A stretch of DNA of 64,000 nucleotides from Paenisporosarcina cavernae (GCF_003595195.1 NZ_CP032418.1:1913501-1977500); one strand, 5' to 3'. Positions 45,744 to 55,168 are shown, numbered from the stretch's first letter. The notes: generated by a model not told the origin, from the letters alone. Program-made: numbers and translations.

Positions 45744-46856
45744 CTAAAACGGAATCCGAACGAACAGCTCCGTTCCTTTTCCTAATTCACTTACCCACTC
45801 CACGGATCCACCGCAGACATCCACTCGATCTTGAATACTTTGTAGTCCAAGCGAGGGAAAGACTTTTTCGCTCGGGACAATAAACCCTCTACCTTCATCA
45901 CGTAATACAACGAGCAAACTAGAGGAAGTAGCTGTTAAATAAAGCTCAGCGGCATCAACTGCGGCATGTTTTTGAATATTATTTAAGCCTTCCTGCACAA
46001 TACGGAACACATTTTCTTCCACTTTATACGGCAATTGAAGTACTCCACTTACATGAGTCGTTAACTGAATTCCGATCATTTCCGCATATCCTTTAATCCC
46101 TTCCACTAAGCCAGTTTCCAATCCTTTAGGACGTAGCTGCCAAATAAGTGCTCGCATTTCCGTCAATGCTTCTTGGGTTAAATGTTGAATTTCTGTAAAA
46201 GTTTCTTTTACTTCTGCATGTTGTGTCATTTCTGCTCCACCACGAGCGGTAAGTGTGACGGAAAACAATAATTGATTCACCGAATCGTGCAAATCGCGTG
46301 CTAATCGATTTCGCTCTTCGACTAACGCGATTTCTTGAGCTTGCGTCGTCAATTTTATCCGTTTAATCGCAGACCCCATTTGAAACGCAACAGATTCAAG
46401 TAGCGCTAACTCGTCGGGTTCAAATCCAACCGTATTCGGGGAAGCAACATTTAAAATTCCAAATCGTTCTTTTCCTGATTGGAGTGGAACTGTGGCATGG
46501 TGCGTAATTCCTTCAACGGACGTATTCGCAGCCATTGCCTGTTCAATTCGTTGGCATTCAATCATATTGGTCGCTTTTTTCAATTCTCCATTGCGGTATT
46601 TCGATACACACCAGCAACCACCTTTTTGTAATGTGCGGCAGTCGTTCGCGGCAAGCGATGCAGGCAGATTTTCATGCGCAATGAGTTCATGTCGGCCCTT
46701 TTCATCAATAAAGAAAATCCAGCCCGTTTGAAACGGAGTTCCTAAAAGAAATTGTCGCAATGCACCTTGCAACATCGGCACCATTTCCATCTCTTCATTC
46801 AATAATTCGGCAATTTCCTTTAGTAACTCTACATTCGAAAATTCTTTCGCATCCAT
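45744..46856 (-). CDS. yhcY: GAF-domain histidine kinase (YhcY/AirS-like, probable Fe-S sensor)
   Basis: A 370-residue soluble kinase without membrane helices. GAF domain about 20-165; four cysteines at 73, 81, 83 and 101 match the pattern of Staphylococcus AirS, whose GAF holds a [2Fe-2S] oxygen/redox cluster. HisKA_3 with phospho-His190 (RDLHDSVNQLLFS) and HATPase ending in GKGTELFVRIPF follow. With the regulator it forms an AirSR-type redox-sensing pair; the ligand is inferred. Confidence 0.88.
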   Translation of the reverse strand: MDAKEFSNVELLKEIAELLNEEMEMVPMLQGALRQFLLGTPFQTGWIFFIDEKGRHELIAHENLPASLAANDCRTLQKGGCWCVSKYRNGELKKATNMIECQRIEQAMAANTSVEGITHHATVPLQSGKERFGILNVASPNTVGFEPDELALLESVAFQMGSAIKRIKLTTQAQEIALVEERNRLARDLHDSVNQLLFSVTLTARGGAEMTQHAEVKETFTEIQHLTQEALTEMRALIWQLRPKGLETGLVEGIKGYAEMIGIQLTTHVSGVLQLPYKVEENVFRIVQEGLNNIQKHAAVDAAELYLTATSSSLLVVLRDEGRGFIVPSEKVFPSLGLQSIQDRVDVCGGSVEWVSELGKGTELFVRIPF

Positions 46857-46946
46857 TACGTCCCCTCCGCCATATCTCTATCCTATCGTTTATTGTATCA
46901 TCCGCGTTCAGACCCATGAAGGAAATACACCTCATCCTTTTGACCG

Positions 46947-46985
46947 AAAAAAACCGGCAAATGACGTCTAGTCACTTACCGGCTC
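46947..46985 (-). terminator. Intrinsic terminator downstream of pgcA
   Basis: Minus-strand stem CCGGTAAGTGAC / GTCATTTGCCGG with a 5-nt loop and seven T. It lies about 185 bp after pgcA; the 46857-47168 gap holds nothing else I can support except a 23-codon ORF without a clear ribosome site. Confidence 0.82.
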
Positions 46986-47168
46986 TATTGCTAACACTCG
47001 TGGGAATGAAACATCTCTTGCAAAAATGATCGTGCATTTCTCTTGGAATAAAACACTTCAATAAGGAGTACTTTTTTAAAATAAACCACCTATGGCTAGC
47101 TTTTTATCCAATCTATAGTAAATCTCTTGCGATTCTTTCCTATCCATTCTATTGGTAACAGGTTTCCT

Positions 47169-48893
47169 TTAAAGGGCAGACATTTTCGCAAGAACTTCGC
47201 TAGATAACCGTTCCATTTTGTCTTTCGATTCCTGAGCTGTATCAGAGAAAACGCCAACATAGTATTTCACTTTCGGCTCTGTTCCACTTGGACGTACACA
47301 GATCCAGGAACCGTCTTGAAGAAAATATTTTATGACATTGGACTTTGGTAGCGTGAGAACTTCCGCCGCGCGACCATCTGTAAAGATTCGTTTTTGTGTT
47401 TGATAATCTTCCATATAACTTACAGGAATTCCTGCGATAGACGTCCAGACGTCTCTTCTCAATTGTTGCAGCATACGGGAAATTTCACGCGCGCCATCTG
47501 CTCCTTGTTTTGTCTCAGACAAGAGCGTTTCTAAATAGTAACCATGTCGTTCGTATAATCCATTTAATACATCAAGCAACGATTTCCCTTGCGTATCGTA
47601 ATAAGCAGCTGCTTCAATAATACCAAGAACTGCTTGCACAGCATCTTTGTCTCGCGCAAAATCGCGGATAAGATAGCCGTAGCTTTCTTCATAACCAAAC
47701 AGAAACGTAAATTCCTTCGATTGATTATATGTTTCAATCTTCTCGCCAATAAATTTAAATCCTGTGAGAACATCCTCAGTCGATGCACCATGATACTCTG
47801 CAATCACTCGACCTAAATCAGATGTCACAATCGTTTTAAAGACTCGACCATTAGCAGGCATCTCTCCCGCTTCTTTCCGTTGGGAAAGAAAATACTCTAG
47901 AAGTAAAGCGCCTGTTTGATTGCCGTTTAAGAGTGTATAGTCATGGCCATTTTTCACAGCAATCCCCATGCGATCACCATCTGGGTCCGCCGTTACAAGA
48001 AGCTGTGCGGATACTTCATTGCCAAGAGCTTTAGCAGCTTCAAATGCACTTTCTTCTTCTGGATTTGGTGATGCAAGTGTCGGGAATTCACCATTTGGTT
48101 CCATCTGTTCTTTCACAAAATGAACGTTTGTGTAATTAGCATCGGTAAGGATTCGTTCCACCGTTGAGCCAGATGCCCCGTGAAGTGGGGAAAAGACGAC
48201 AGTCAATTTAGTCGTTGTTGCCACTTCTGGCTGCAATCGGATAGATAGTACCTGTTGCGCATACCGATCATCCATCTCTTTGCCAATCCACTTTACCTTG
48301 CCACTCGCTTCAAGAGATTCAAAATCTCCTGCTTCCACCAAAAGTTCATCGCCTACTTCTGACACGAAGCGAATCACTTGTTCCGCATTTTCCAAGTTAA
48401 GCTGTGCTCCGTCTTGTCCATATACCTTGTACCCGTTATACATCGGTGGGTTATGACTGGCTGTGATCACCACACCCGCAAACGCATCCAATTCTCGAAT
48501 AGAGAAAGATAGTTGCGGAGTTGTTCTCGGTTGTTCATATAAATACGTTTGAATATCGTTTTTTGCGAACGTCACTGCTGCTTCTTTGGCAAATGAAAGA
48601 GACATTCTTCTACTGTCATATGCGATAACAATTCCGCGCTGTCCCGCGTCATTTCCAGCCCTTTTCACAAAGTTTGCAAGACCTAGAGAAGCCTTTCGCA
48701 CGGTGTAGGTGTTCATACGATTCGTTCCCGCCCCTATAATGCCACGCATTCCGCCTGTTCCAAATTCCAAGTCTTTGTAGAATGCATCTTCCATCCACTT
48801 CGAATCTGATTGTTTTTCAGTTAACTCGTCTTTCCATATTGCTTCCAGGGAATCATGGCTACTCCAACGGTCAAATGCTTGTTTAAATGACAC
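47169..48893 (-). CDS. pgcA: Phosphoglucomutase/phosphomannomutase PgcA
   Basis: A 574-residue alpha-D-phosphohexomutase interconverting glucose 6-P and glucose 1-P for UDP-glucose, teichoic acid and glycolipid synthesis. Catalytic Ser loop ITASHNPPMYNGYK near 142-155, Mg2+ loop DPDGDRMG near 305, sugar loop GYEESYGY near 400, phosphate-binding RPSGTEPK near 540. GTG start behind GGAGGGG. Follows yhcX by 15 bp. Confidence 0.94.
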   Translation of the reverse strand: MSFKQAFDRWSSHDSLEAIWKDELTEKQSDSKWMEDAFYKDLEFGTGGMRGIIGAGTNRMNTYTVRKASLGLANFVKRAGNDAGQRGIVIAYDSRRMSLSFAKEAAVTFAKNDIQTYLYEQPRTTPQLSFSIRELDAFAGVVITASHNPPMYNGYKVYGQDGAQLNLENAEQVIRFVSEVGDELLVEAGDFESLEASGKVKWIGKEMDDRYAQQVLSIRLQPEVATTTKLTVVFSPLHGASGSTVERILTDANYTNVHFVKEQMEPNGEFPTLASPNPEEESAFEAAKALGNEVSAQLLVTADPDGDRMGIAVKNGHDYTLLNGNQTGALLLEYFLSQRKEAGEMPANGRVFKTIVTSDLGRVIAEYHGASTEDVLTGFKFIGEKIETYNQSKEFTFLFGYEESYGYLIRDFARDKDAVQAVLGIIEAAAYYDTQGKSLLDVLNGLYERHGYYLETLLSETKQGADGAREISRMLQQLRRDVWTSIAGIPVSYMEDYQTQKRIFTDGRAAEVLTLPKSNVIKYFLQDGSWICVRPSGTEPKVKYYVGVFSDTAQESKDKMERLSSEVLAKMSAL

Positions 48894-48908
48894 AACGTCC
48901 CCTCCGAT

Positions 48909-50453
48909 CTATTGTTTTTTGTATTCAACTCGGTAGACGTCGTGACGACGATCTTTTAACTGTTTCACCGTTCCATCCTGACGTTGACGACGCAGAATTT
49001 CTAAATCAACGTCTCCAATTAATACCATCTCTAAGTTCGGATTCGTTTCTCCAACAATTCCATCTCGAGCAAATTCAAAGTCGGACGGAGCGTAAATACC
49101 AGATTGTGCATATTGAATATCCATATTTTCTGTTTGCGGTAAATTACCGACTGTTCCAGAAATCACTGAATAAATCTGATTTTCAACGGCACGAGCTTGC
49201 GCGCAGTATTTCACGCGTAAATAGCCTTGGCGATCTTCGGTACAAAATGGGGTGAACAAAATGTTCGCTCCCATATCAGTTGCAATACGTGCAAGTTCTG
49301 GGAACTCCACATCGTAACAAATTTGAATCGCAATTTTTCCGCAATCCGTATCGAAAACACGCACAGAATCACCGGCACTAATTCCCCACCATTTTCGCTC
49401 GTTAGGAGTAATGTGGATTTTATATTGCTTTTCAATCGAACCGTCTCTGCGGAATAAATAAGCGATATTGTAAATCTCATCGTTTTCTTCCTTCACAAAG
49501 TGAGATCCGCCAATAATGTTTACGTTATAACGAACAGCTAACTCCGTGAACATCTCGATATACTGCGGCGTAAACTCTGTTAGTTTACGTATTGCTTGAG
49601 AGGGAGATGGTTCATCAAACGTCGACATCAATTGTGTCGTGAAAATTTCTGGGAACACAACAAAATCAGAATGTGCATCGGAAGCTACGTCTACGAAGTA
49701 CTCGCACTGGTTCGCTAAATCATCAAAAGATTCTATCGCACGCATCATATATTGCACGACACAAATTCGTACTGGATAGCTCGTTTTAAAATGGCGTTTC
49801 GAAGATGGTTTATAGTCTACGTTATTCCATTCCATCAATGTAGCAAATTTGCCTGAAGCAGTATCATCTGGCAAATAATTCGGATTAATACGCATTAATG
49901 TAAACCCATTCATGATTTGGAAGGTTAACACAGGATCATAAATTTTGTGACGGGAAACAGCATCCACATATTCTCGTGGCGTCATTTCATTCGCATGCAC
50001 ATGATAGTTTGGAATTCGTCCACCAATAATAATGGATTTTAAATTGAATTGACGTGCAATATCTTTCCGAGCCTCATATAGACGTTGCCCGACTTTCATT
50101 CGGCGAAATTCAGGATGTACCATCACTTCGATTCCATACATGTTATAACCATCTGGGTTGTGGTTCGTAATGTAGCCGTCATCCGTAACATCGGACCACG
50201 AATGGCGATCATCATACTCATCAAAGTTGATGATTAAACTCGAGCACGAGCCAATAATATTTCCATCTAATTCTGCTACGAGTTGACCTTCAGGAAAAAT
50301 AGTTAAATGAGAGTGTAGCTGATCGACTTTCCAAGGTTCCATTCCTGGGAAACAAACACGCTGCATTTCAAGTAAAGGTTCAATATCTTCAACCGTCGTT
50401 TGACGGATAATCATACTTTTTTCAAATTTCGATAAATCAAATTGCTCTGACAT
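48909..50453 (-). CDS. yhcX: GNAT acetyltransferase-nitrilase fusion YhcX
   Basis: A 514-residue fusion: GNAT domain (about 13-205; VHPEFRRMKVGQRLYEARK) and carbon-nitrogen hydrolase (about 225-500). The hydrolase triad is intact: Glu in FPEIF (near 269), Lys in YKIHITPNERKWWG (near 343), Cys in IQICYDVEFPE (near 379). Domain order and length match B. subtilis YhcX. Amide substrate unknown. Upstream of pgcA on the same strand. Confidence 0.92.
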   Translation of the reverse strand: MSEQFDLSKFEKSMIIRQTTVEDIEPLLEMQRVCFPGMEPWKVDQLHSHLTIFPEGQLVAELDGNIIGSCSSLIINFDEYDDRHSWSDVTDDGYITNHNPDGYNMYGIEVMVHPEFRRMKVGQRLYEARKDIARQFNLKSIIIGGRIPNYHVHANEMTPREYVDAVSRHKIYDPVLTFQIMNGFTLMRINPNYLPDDTASGKFATLMEWNNVDYKPSSKRHFKTSYPVRICVVQYMMRAIESFDDLANQCEYFVDVASDAHSDFVVFPEIFTTQLMSTFDEPSPSQAIRKLTEFTPQYIEMFTELAVRYNVNIIGGSHFVKEENDEIYNIAYLFRRDGSIEKQYKIHITPNERKWWGISAGDSVRVFDTDCGKIAIQICYDVEFPELARIATDMGANILFTPFCTEDRQGYLRVKYCAQARAVENQIYSVISGTVGNLPQTENMDIQYAQSGIYAPSDFEFARDGIVGETNPNLEMVLIGDVDLEILRRQRQDGTVKQLKDRRHDVYRVEYKKQ

Positions 50454-50586
50454 GGATTTCTCTCCTTCACAAAAGCTTCATATTTCATTATATAAGAGTG
50501 GAGGTACTGTGGAAAATATTTTACTTGTCCTTCGCGCAAGGATTATAATACGATAAGAGTCTTTTTGCAGGATTGGAGTTAAGAAG

Positions 50587-51018
50587 ATGTCATCCAAACA
50601 AGAAAATACCCTTTTATCGATGTGGCTAGTCGCACTTGTCGCAACGATTGGCTCCTTATTTTTCTCTGAAGTGAAAGGCTACGTACCTTGTGAATTATGT
50701 TGGTACCAACGGATACTCATGTATCCACTTGTCCTTCTGTTAGGAGTCGCATATTTACAAAAAAACGCAACGATTTACGTCACGTCTCTTGTATTCTCGA
50801 TTATCGGCGCAAGTATTTCTGCCTATCATTACGGAATACAAAAGTTCACATTCCTTGCGGACAGTGCACCTGCGTGTGGACAAGTGGCATGTACTTCTCA
50901 ATATATTAACTGGTTAGGATTTATCACGATTCCATTTTTAGCACTTGTAGGATTTGTCCTCGTCATTGTGCTAAGTATTGTCTTGATGAAACAAGCCAAG
51001 GAGGTTATCTCGCAATGA
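50587..51018 (+). CDS. bdbC: Thiol-disulfide oxidoreductase BdbC (DsbB-like)
   Basis: A 143-residue membrane quinone-linked oxidase with four helices (about 10-27, 43-60, 67-85, 112-135). Two redox Cys pairs: CELC near 36-39 and C-x4-C in CGQVAC near 97-102. It reoxidises an extracytoplasmic thiol oxidase. Overlaps the thioredoxin-like gene by 4 nt, its probable partner. Confidence 0.92.
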   Translation: MSSKQENTLLSMWLVALVATIGSLFFSEVKGYVPCELCWYQRILMYPLVLLLGVAYLQKNATIYVTSLVFSIIGASISAYHYGIQKFTFLADSAPACGQVACTSQYINWLGFITIPFLALVGFVLVIVLSIVLMKQAKEVISQ

Positions 51019-51485
51019 AGAAACTACTTATTATCGGTGGTGTAGTCATCGTCCTTTTCGCATTAATTTTCGTATTAAATAATGCATCGAACAAATCGAA
51101 GCTTGACGGTAATCCATACGGTACAAATGATTTAAAACAAGAAACAATTGATCAATTAGACGATGAAAATTATCAAGCGATCATTTTACCAGATGCATTG
51201 AAAGAGAAAATCGAATCTGGCGAACCGACAATGGCATACTTTTTCAGCCCAATTTGTTCGCACTGCCAAGCATTCACGCCAAAGATGATGCCACTTGCAG
51301 AAAAAATGAATGTGGATATCAACCAATACAATGTTTATGAATTTGACCAAGGTTGGACTGACTATTCTATTGAAGCGACACCAACTCTTGTCTACTTCGA
51401 AGACGGTAAAGAAGTTTCTCGTCTAGTTGGAAATCGTCCAAATGAAGAAGTAGAAGCATTTTTTAATGAAACAATTTTAAAATAG
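51015..51485 (+). CDS. Membrane-anchored thioredoxin-like protein
   Basis: A 156-residue protein with an N-terminal membrane anchor (about 4-22) and a thioredoxin fold (about 55-150). Active site is CSHC (near 80) in FFSPICSHCQAF; cis-Pro in EATPTLVYFEDG (near 121). The 4-nt overlap with bdbC indicates an oxidative-folding pair, the role filled by BdbD or BdbA elsewhere. Confidence 0.88.
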   Translation: MKKLLIIGGVVIVLFALIFVLNNASNKSKLDGNPYGTNDLKQETIDQLDDENYQAIILPDALKEKIESGEPTMAYFFSPICSHCQAFTPKMMPLAEKMNVDINQYNVYEFDQGWTDYSIEATPTLVYFEDGKEVSRLVGNRPNEEVEAFFNETILK

Positions 51486-51661
51486 TAGAAATCAACATAG
51501 CAATTTCACATACCTACTGCCGCTTATCACCGGAAATGCGTATATGAACGAGGTGCACTCCTGTTACTTCTCCTCGAATTTATGCCAACTATTTTCGGGA
51601 TGCTGTCGTCAGTAGGTTTTTTACAAAACTATCGATTGATTTTACATAAGGAGGAAATCTG

Positions 51662-52522
51662 TTGACGAAATTTACGTACACTCTACAAGACGACAATATT
51701 ACGATTGAAGAATTACTTCGTGATCGATTAGACATTGGAAAAAAACGCATGCATGAACTTCGAATGGCCAAAGCAATTTTAAATGAACAAGGAGAACCCC
51801 TCGTATGGCAGCATCATTATCCCGCGGGCACAAAACTCGTGTTTCAATTACCATTTGAGAGCTCCGAGTATGTTCCATCGGAAAAATACCATTTAGATGT
51901 TCGATATGAAGACGACCATTTATTAATTGTCAATAAACCAGCGGGCATGCTTACCCATCCGAATGAAGATGGCCAAACAGGTACCCTCATGAACGACGTT
52001 ACTGCTTATATGGTAGAAAAAGGTGCCACGTATGCCGAGCATATTCACCGACTCGATCAAGGAACATCTGGTCTAATCGTCATCGCGAAGCACTCCATGA
52101 TGAAATCGTTGCTCGACAGAATGCTCGAAGAGAAAAAAATACTGCGCTTTTACGAAGCAATAGTAGAAGGCGTTGTCAAAGAAAATCATGGCTCTATCAA
52201 AACAGCCATTGGACGTGACCGTCACCACCCTACACGCCAAGTTGTTTCGAAATCTGGTAAACCAGCCGTCACGCACTTTGAAGTAGTAGGCAAGCATCCG
52301 AACTTCACAAAACTAAATGTCGTATTAGAAACTGGGCGCACTCATCAAATTCGAGTGCATCTTGCCTCCATTGGCTACCCCGTTGTTGGAGATACAATGT
52401 ACGGGGCGATTACGCGATCTGAAAACTATCAATTACATGCGTTCCGCATCCTATTCGTTCACCCGATTAACGGAGAAGAAATCAAAGTAGAATACCCGAT
52501 GGAACAAGCATTCAAAAAATAA
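51662..52522 (+). CDS. RluA-family pseudouridine synthase (YhcT-like)
   Basis: A 286-residue pseudouridine synthase. Catalytic Asp in HIHRLDQGTSGLIVIAK (near 124-140); GRTHQIRVHLASIGYPVVGD (near 224-243) is the family C-terminal motif. TTG start at 51662 after AAGGAGG. Near yhcX as is yhcT in B. subtilis; modifies 23S rRNA or tRNA, exact base unknown. Confidence 0.9.
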   Translation: MTKFTYTLQDDNITIEELLRDRLDIGKKRMHELRMAKAILNEQGEPLVWQHHYPAGTKLVFQLPFESSEYVPSEKYHLDVRYEDDHLLIVNKPAGMLTHPNEDGQTGTLMNDVTAYMVEKGATYAEHIHRLDQGTSGLIVIAKHSMMKSLLDRMLEEKKILRFYEAIVEGVVKENHGSIKTAIGRDRHHPTRQVVSKSGKPAVTHFEVVGKHPNFTKLNVVLETGRTHQIRVHLASIGYPVVGDTMYGAITRSENYQLHAFRILFVHPINGEEIKVEYPMEQAFKK

Positions 52523-52537
52523 TATTGATGTAAGGAA

Positions 52538-52566
52538 AGTGTCCTGGATCAGGGCGCTTTTTTTTA
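52538..52566 (+). terminator. Intrinsic terminator of the pseudouridine synthase gene
   Basis: Stem AGTGTCCTG / CAGGGCGCT (with G-U pairs), 3-nt loop and eight T. Its left arm AAAGTGTCC is the reverse complement of the array core GGACACTTT, and array 4 starts 3 bp later. Confidence 0.78.
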
Positions 52567-52568
52567 AG

Positions 52569-52757
52569 ATTAGGACATTTTTGACTGACATTAGGACACT
52601 TTCCCGAAACATTAGGACTCTTTCGACTAACTTTGAGACACTTTCCCGAAACATTAGGACACTCTCGCCAAACTTTGAGACACTTTCCTAAAACATTAGG
52701 ACACTCTCGCCAAACATTGAGACACTCCCGCCAAACATTGAGACACCCTCTCGAAAC
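52569..52757 (+). repeat. 21-bp tandem repeat array 4 (9 units)
   Basis: Nine 21-bp units, cores ATTAGGACACT or (A/T)TTGAGACACT, second halves like TTCCCGAAAC or CTCGCCAAAC. Alternating AGG/GAG cores suggest duplication of a two-unit block. It lies between convergent genes directly after a terminator; the remaining 52758-52844 sequence holds only the next terminator. Confidence 0.95.
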
Positions 52758-52786
52758 TACCTAAACTTCATGAATGCGGATGAATC

Positions 52787-52836
52787 AACAAAACCCATCG
52801 AATCACGACGCGTTTACGTGGTTCGATGGGTTCTAG
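52787..52836 (-). terminator. Intrinsic terminator of aldo/keto reductase gene
   Basis: AACCCATCGAA / TTCGATGGGTT 11-bp perfect stem enclosing an inner CACG / CGTG helix; the minus-strand 3' side is T-rich. Confidence 0.7.
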
Positions 52837-52844
52837 TTGTTGTT

Positions 52845-53675
52845 TTAAAATGTGATGTTATCCGGATCTGATCCTGTCCGTTCGTTCATGTTTAATGCAT
52901 CGATATTTTTCATGTCTTCAAATGACAATTCAAAGTCATATACATCGGCATTTTCTTTGATGCGTTCTGGTGTAACGGATTTAGGAATGACGATTAAATC
53001 GTGTTGTAAATGCCAACGAATGATGATTTGTGCTGGTGATTTTCCGTATTTTGCGCCGATACGAACAAGTGATGGTTCTTCTAGAAGTCCTCCACGAGCA
53101 AGTGGTGACCAACTAGTTACAGCAATATTATTATCAGCACAGTAGTTACGCAAATCAAATTGAGTTAAGCGAGGGTGAAGTTCAATTTGATTAACCATCG
53201 GTTTGACGTTTGCTTTCGCAAACAATTCTTCTAAGTGATGTTGATGATGATTGGAAACACCAGGAACTCGGATTAATTTTTCGTCGTAAAGACGCTCGAT
53301 AGCTCTATACGTATCGACGAATTTTTCTTTCACTGGCCAGTGTGTTAAATAAAGGTCTAGATAGTCCAAATCCAATAATTTTAATGAATTCTCAAACGCT
53401 TTTAATGTTGAATCATATCCTTGATCACTATTCCACACCTTAGATGTGATGAATACTTCTTCCCGTTTTAATCCAGAAGCTCGAAAAGCTTCTCCCACTT
53501 CTTTTTCATTTTCATAAATGGTTGCTGTATCAATAGCTCGATATCCATGAGATAGCGCTGTCGTCATTGCTTGAATCGATTCTTCTCGATCGGTCATTTT
53601 ATAAACACCTAAACCTAGGCGCGGCATTTCTACACCGTTTGCGAGTGTCTTTGTTGAGTTCAACTGTAATGTCAT
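52845..53675 (-). CDS. Aldo/keto reductase (YvgN/YtbE-like)
   Basis: A 276-residue NADPH-dependent reductase with a TIM barrel. Catalytic tetrad: Asp in AIDTATIYENEKEVG with Tyr next, Lys in ITSKVWN, His in LTHWPVK. The NADP end motif IPKSVTPERIKENADVYDFELS is present. Similar enzymes reduce methylglyoxal. Start ATG 53675 after AGAGGAGG; an upstream extension lacks a ribosome site. Confidence 0.92.
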   Translation of the reverse strand: MTLQLNSTKTLANGVEMPRLGLGVYKMTDREESIQAMTTALSHGYRAIDTATIYENEKEVGEAFRASGLKREEVFITSKVWNSDQGYDSTLKAFENSLKLLDLDYLDLYLTHWPVKEKFVDTYRAIERLYDEKLIRVPGVSNHHQHHLEELFAKANVKPMVNQIELHPRLTQFDLRNYCADNNIAVTSWSPLARGGLLEEPSLVRIGAKYGKSPAQIIIRWHLQHDLIVIPKSVTPERIKENADVYDFELSFEDMKNIDALNMNERTGSDPDNITF

Positions 53676-53772
53676 ACAACTTCCTCCTCTTATGTAAGTG
53701 TCTTTACTATTGTACAAATTATTCTCTTCCATGCACATTAATCTGTTTGAAGAAACACTTGCATTTCATTCA

Positions 53773-53816
53773 AAAAACGAATATTATGATTAAGGTTAAT
53801 AAAATTGTTCGTATTT
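53773..53816. promoter_or_regulatory. Inverted PurBox pair, candidate PurR operator
   Basis: Box 1 AAAAACGAATATT (53773-53785) matches the PurBox consensus AWWWCCGAACWWT at 11 of 13 positions; box 2 (53804-53816, reverse strand AAATACGAACAAT) at 12 of 13. They are inverted, separated by 18 bp, with the CGAA quartets intact. They lie just upstream of a purine permease gene. Confidence 0.6.
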
Positions 53817-53831
53817 AGGAGGAATTCTCAC

Positions 53832-55133
53832 GTGTTTCACGTAAAAGAACTCAACTCGAGTGTTAAAACAGAAGTTTTAGCTGGATTTACTACTTTTTTA
53901 ACAATGGTCTATATCGTCATTGTCAATCCGATTATTTTAGCGGATGCAGGCGTTCCGTTCGATCAAGTATTTTTGGCGACTATTATCTCTACTGTAATCG
54001 GTACATTATGGATGGCCTTATTTGCAAATTATCCAATAGCTATTGCCCCTGGTATGGGTCTAAATGCTTTTTTCACGTATACAGTCGTCATTTCATCTAA
54101 CGGTACGATTGACTATATTACAGCCTTCTCAGCAGTTTTCATCGCTGGTATCTTGTTTATCATTTTATCGCTAACACCTCTTCGTGAAAAATTAATTGAA
54201 ATTATTCCGAGTAATTTAAAACACGGCATTACTGCCGGTATTGGATTGTTTATCGCTTTTATCGGGTTACGTTTATCAGGTTTAGTGGAGGCTCATCCCC
54301 AGAATCTTGTGAAGCTTGGGGACTTAACAAGTGCCCCTGTGATGCTTGCATTATTCGGACTTGTGATTACGTTAATTTTGATGGTATTAAATGTATACGG
54401 CGCTATTTTCTTTGGCATGATTGCGACCGGCATCGTTGCATTTTTCACGAAACAATTAACGTTTGACGGCTTTTTCAAGCTTCCGCACCTTCCAGAAGGA
54501 ATTCTTGTATGGAATCCAGTGGTTGCTATCACAGATGTCATTCAGTATGGGATGTTCGGCATCGTTGTATCCTTCTTACTGGTTACGTTGTTTGATACTA
54601 CTGGCACAATGGTAGGTGTAGCAAAACAAGCTGGTTTAATGAAAGGCGAAAAAATGCCTCGTGCTCGCCAAGCGTTACTCGCAGATTCCGTTGCGACAAC
54701 AATTGGATCTATGTTCGGAACAAGTCCAACTTCCGCATACATTGAGTCATCATCTGGTGTTGCTGTTGGGGGACGTACTGGCTTAACGACTCTGACAGTA
54801 AGTATCCTATTTATTATAGCCGCATTTTTCGGTCCATTTGTTGCATCACTATCAAGTGTTTCTGCTATTACAGCTCCTGCTTTAATTATCGTAGGTTCTT
54901 TAATGATTAGTGCAGTAAAACATATCGATTGGGATCAGTTCGATGAAGCATTCCCTGCATTTATTATTATCTTAACTATGCCTCTTACATCGAGCATTGC
55001 CACAGGAATTGAATTAGGATTTATCCTTTACCCATTGTTGAAAATTTTTAAAGGACAAGCAAAATCCGTTCATCCATTGCTTTATATATTCGCAGTTCTG
55101 TTCTTATTCCAACTCATTTATTTACCGCATTAA
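53832..55133 (+). CDS. NCS2-family purine permease (PbuG/PbuO-like)
   Basis: A 433-residue transporter with about twelve to fourteen helices. AzgA-type motifs: NPIILADAGVPFD, PGMGLNAFFTYTVV, FDTTGTMVGVAKQAGLM, and TSPTSAYIESSSGVAVGGRTGLTTL. These import hypoxanthine, guanine or adenine. GTG start at 53832, nine bases after AGGAGG. The PurBox pair upstream supports purine control. Adenine versus guanine specificity cannot be told. Confidence 0.92.
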   Translation: MFHVKELNSSVKTEVLAGFTTFLTMVYIVIVNPIILADAGVPFDQVFLATIISTVIGTLWMALFANYPIAIAPGMGLNAFFTYTVVISSNGTIDYITAFSAVFIAGILFIILSLTPLREKLIEIIPSNLKHGITAGIGLFIAFIGLRLSGLVEAHPQNLVKLGDLTSAPVMLALFGLVITLILMVLNVYGAIFFGMIATGIVAFFTKQLTFDGFFKLPHLPEGILVWNPVVAITDVIQYGMFGIVVSFLLVTLFDTTGTMVGVAKQAGLMKGEKMPRARQALLADSVATTIGSMFGTSPTSAYIESSSGVAVGGRTGLTTLTVSILFIIAAFFGPFVASLSSVSAITAPALIIVGSLMISAVKHIDWDQFDEAFPAFIIILTMPLTSSIATGIELGFILYPLLKIFKGQAKSVHPLLYIFAVLFLFQLIYLPH

Positions 55134-55168
55134 AAAAAGACTGGAGTCCGAGGACTTCAGTCTTTTTC
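55134..55168. terminator. Terminator between purine permease and small hydrophilic gene
   Basis: AAAAAGACTGGAGTCC / GACTTCAGTCTTTTT stem with a short loop. It overlaps the 3' end of the convergent gene at 55157. Confidence 0.8.

Noticed and set aside
46985..47168. A 23-codon minus-strand ORF starting near 47148
   Set aside because: No clear ribosome site and no recognisable sequence; it is simply the pgcA 3' untranslated region.
53700..53831. Purine riboswitch upstream of the NCS2 permease
   Set aside because: The leader is too short and lacks the conserved junction and loop sequences; the PurBox pair explains control better.
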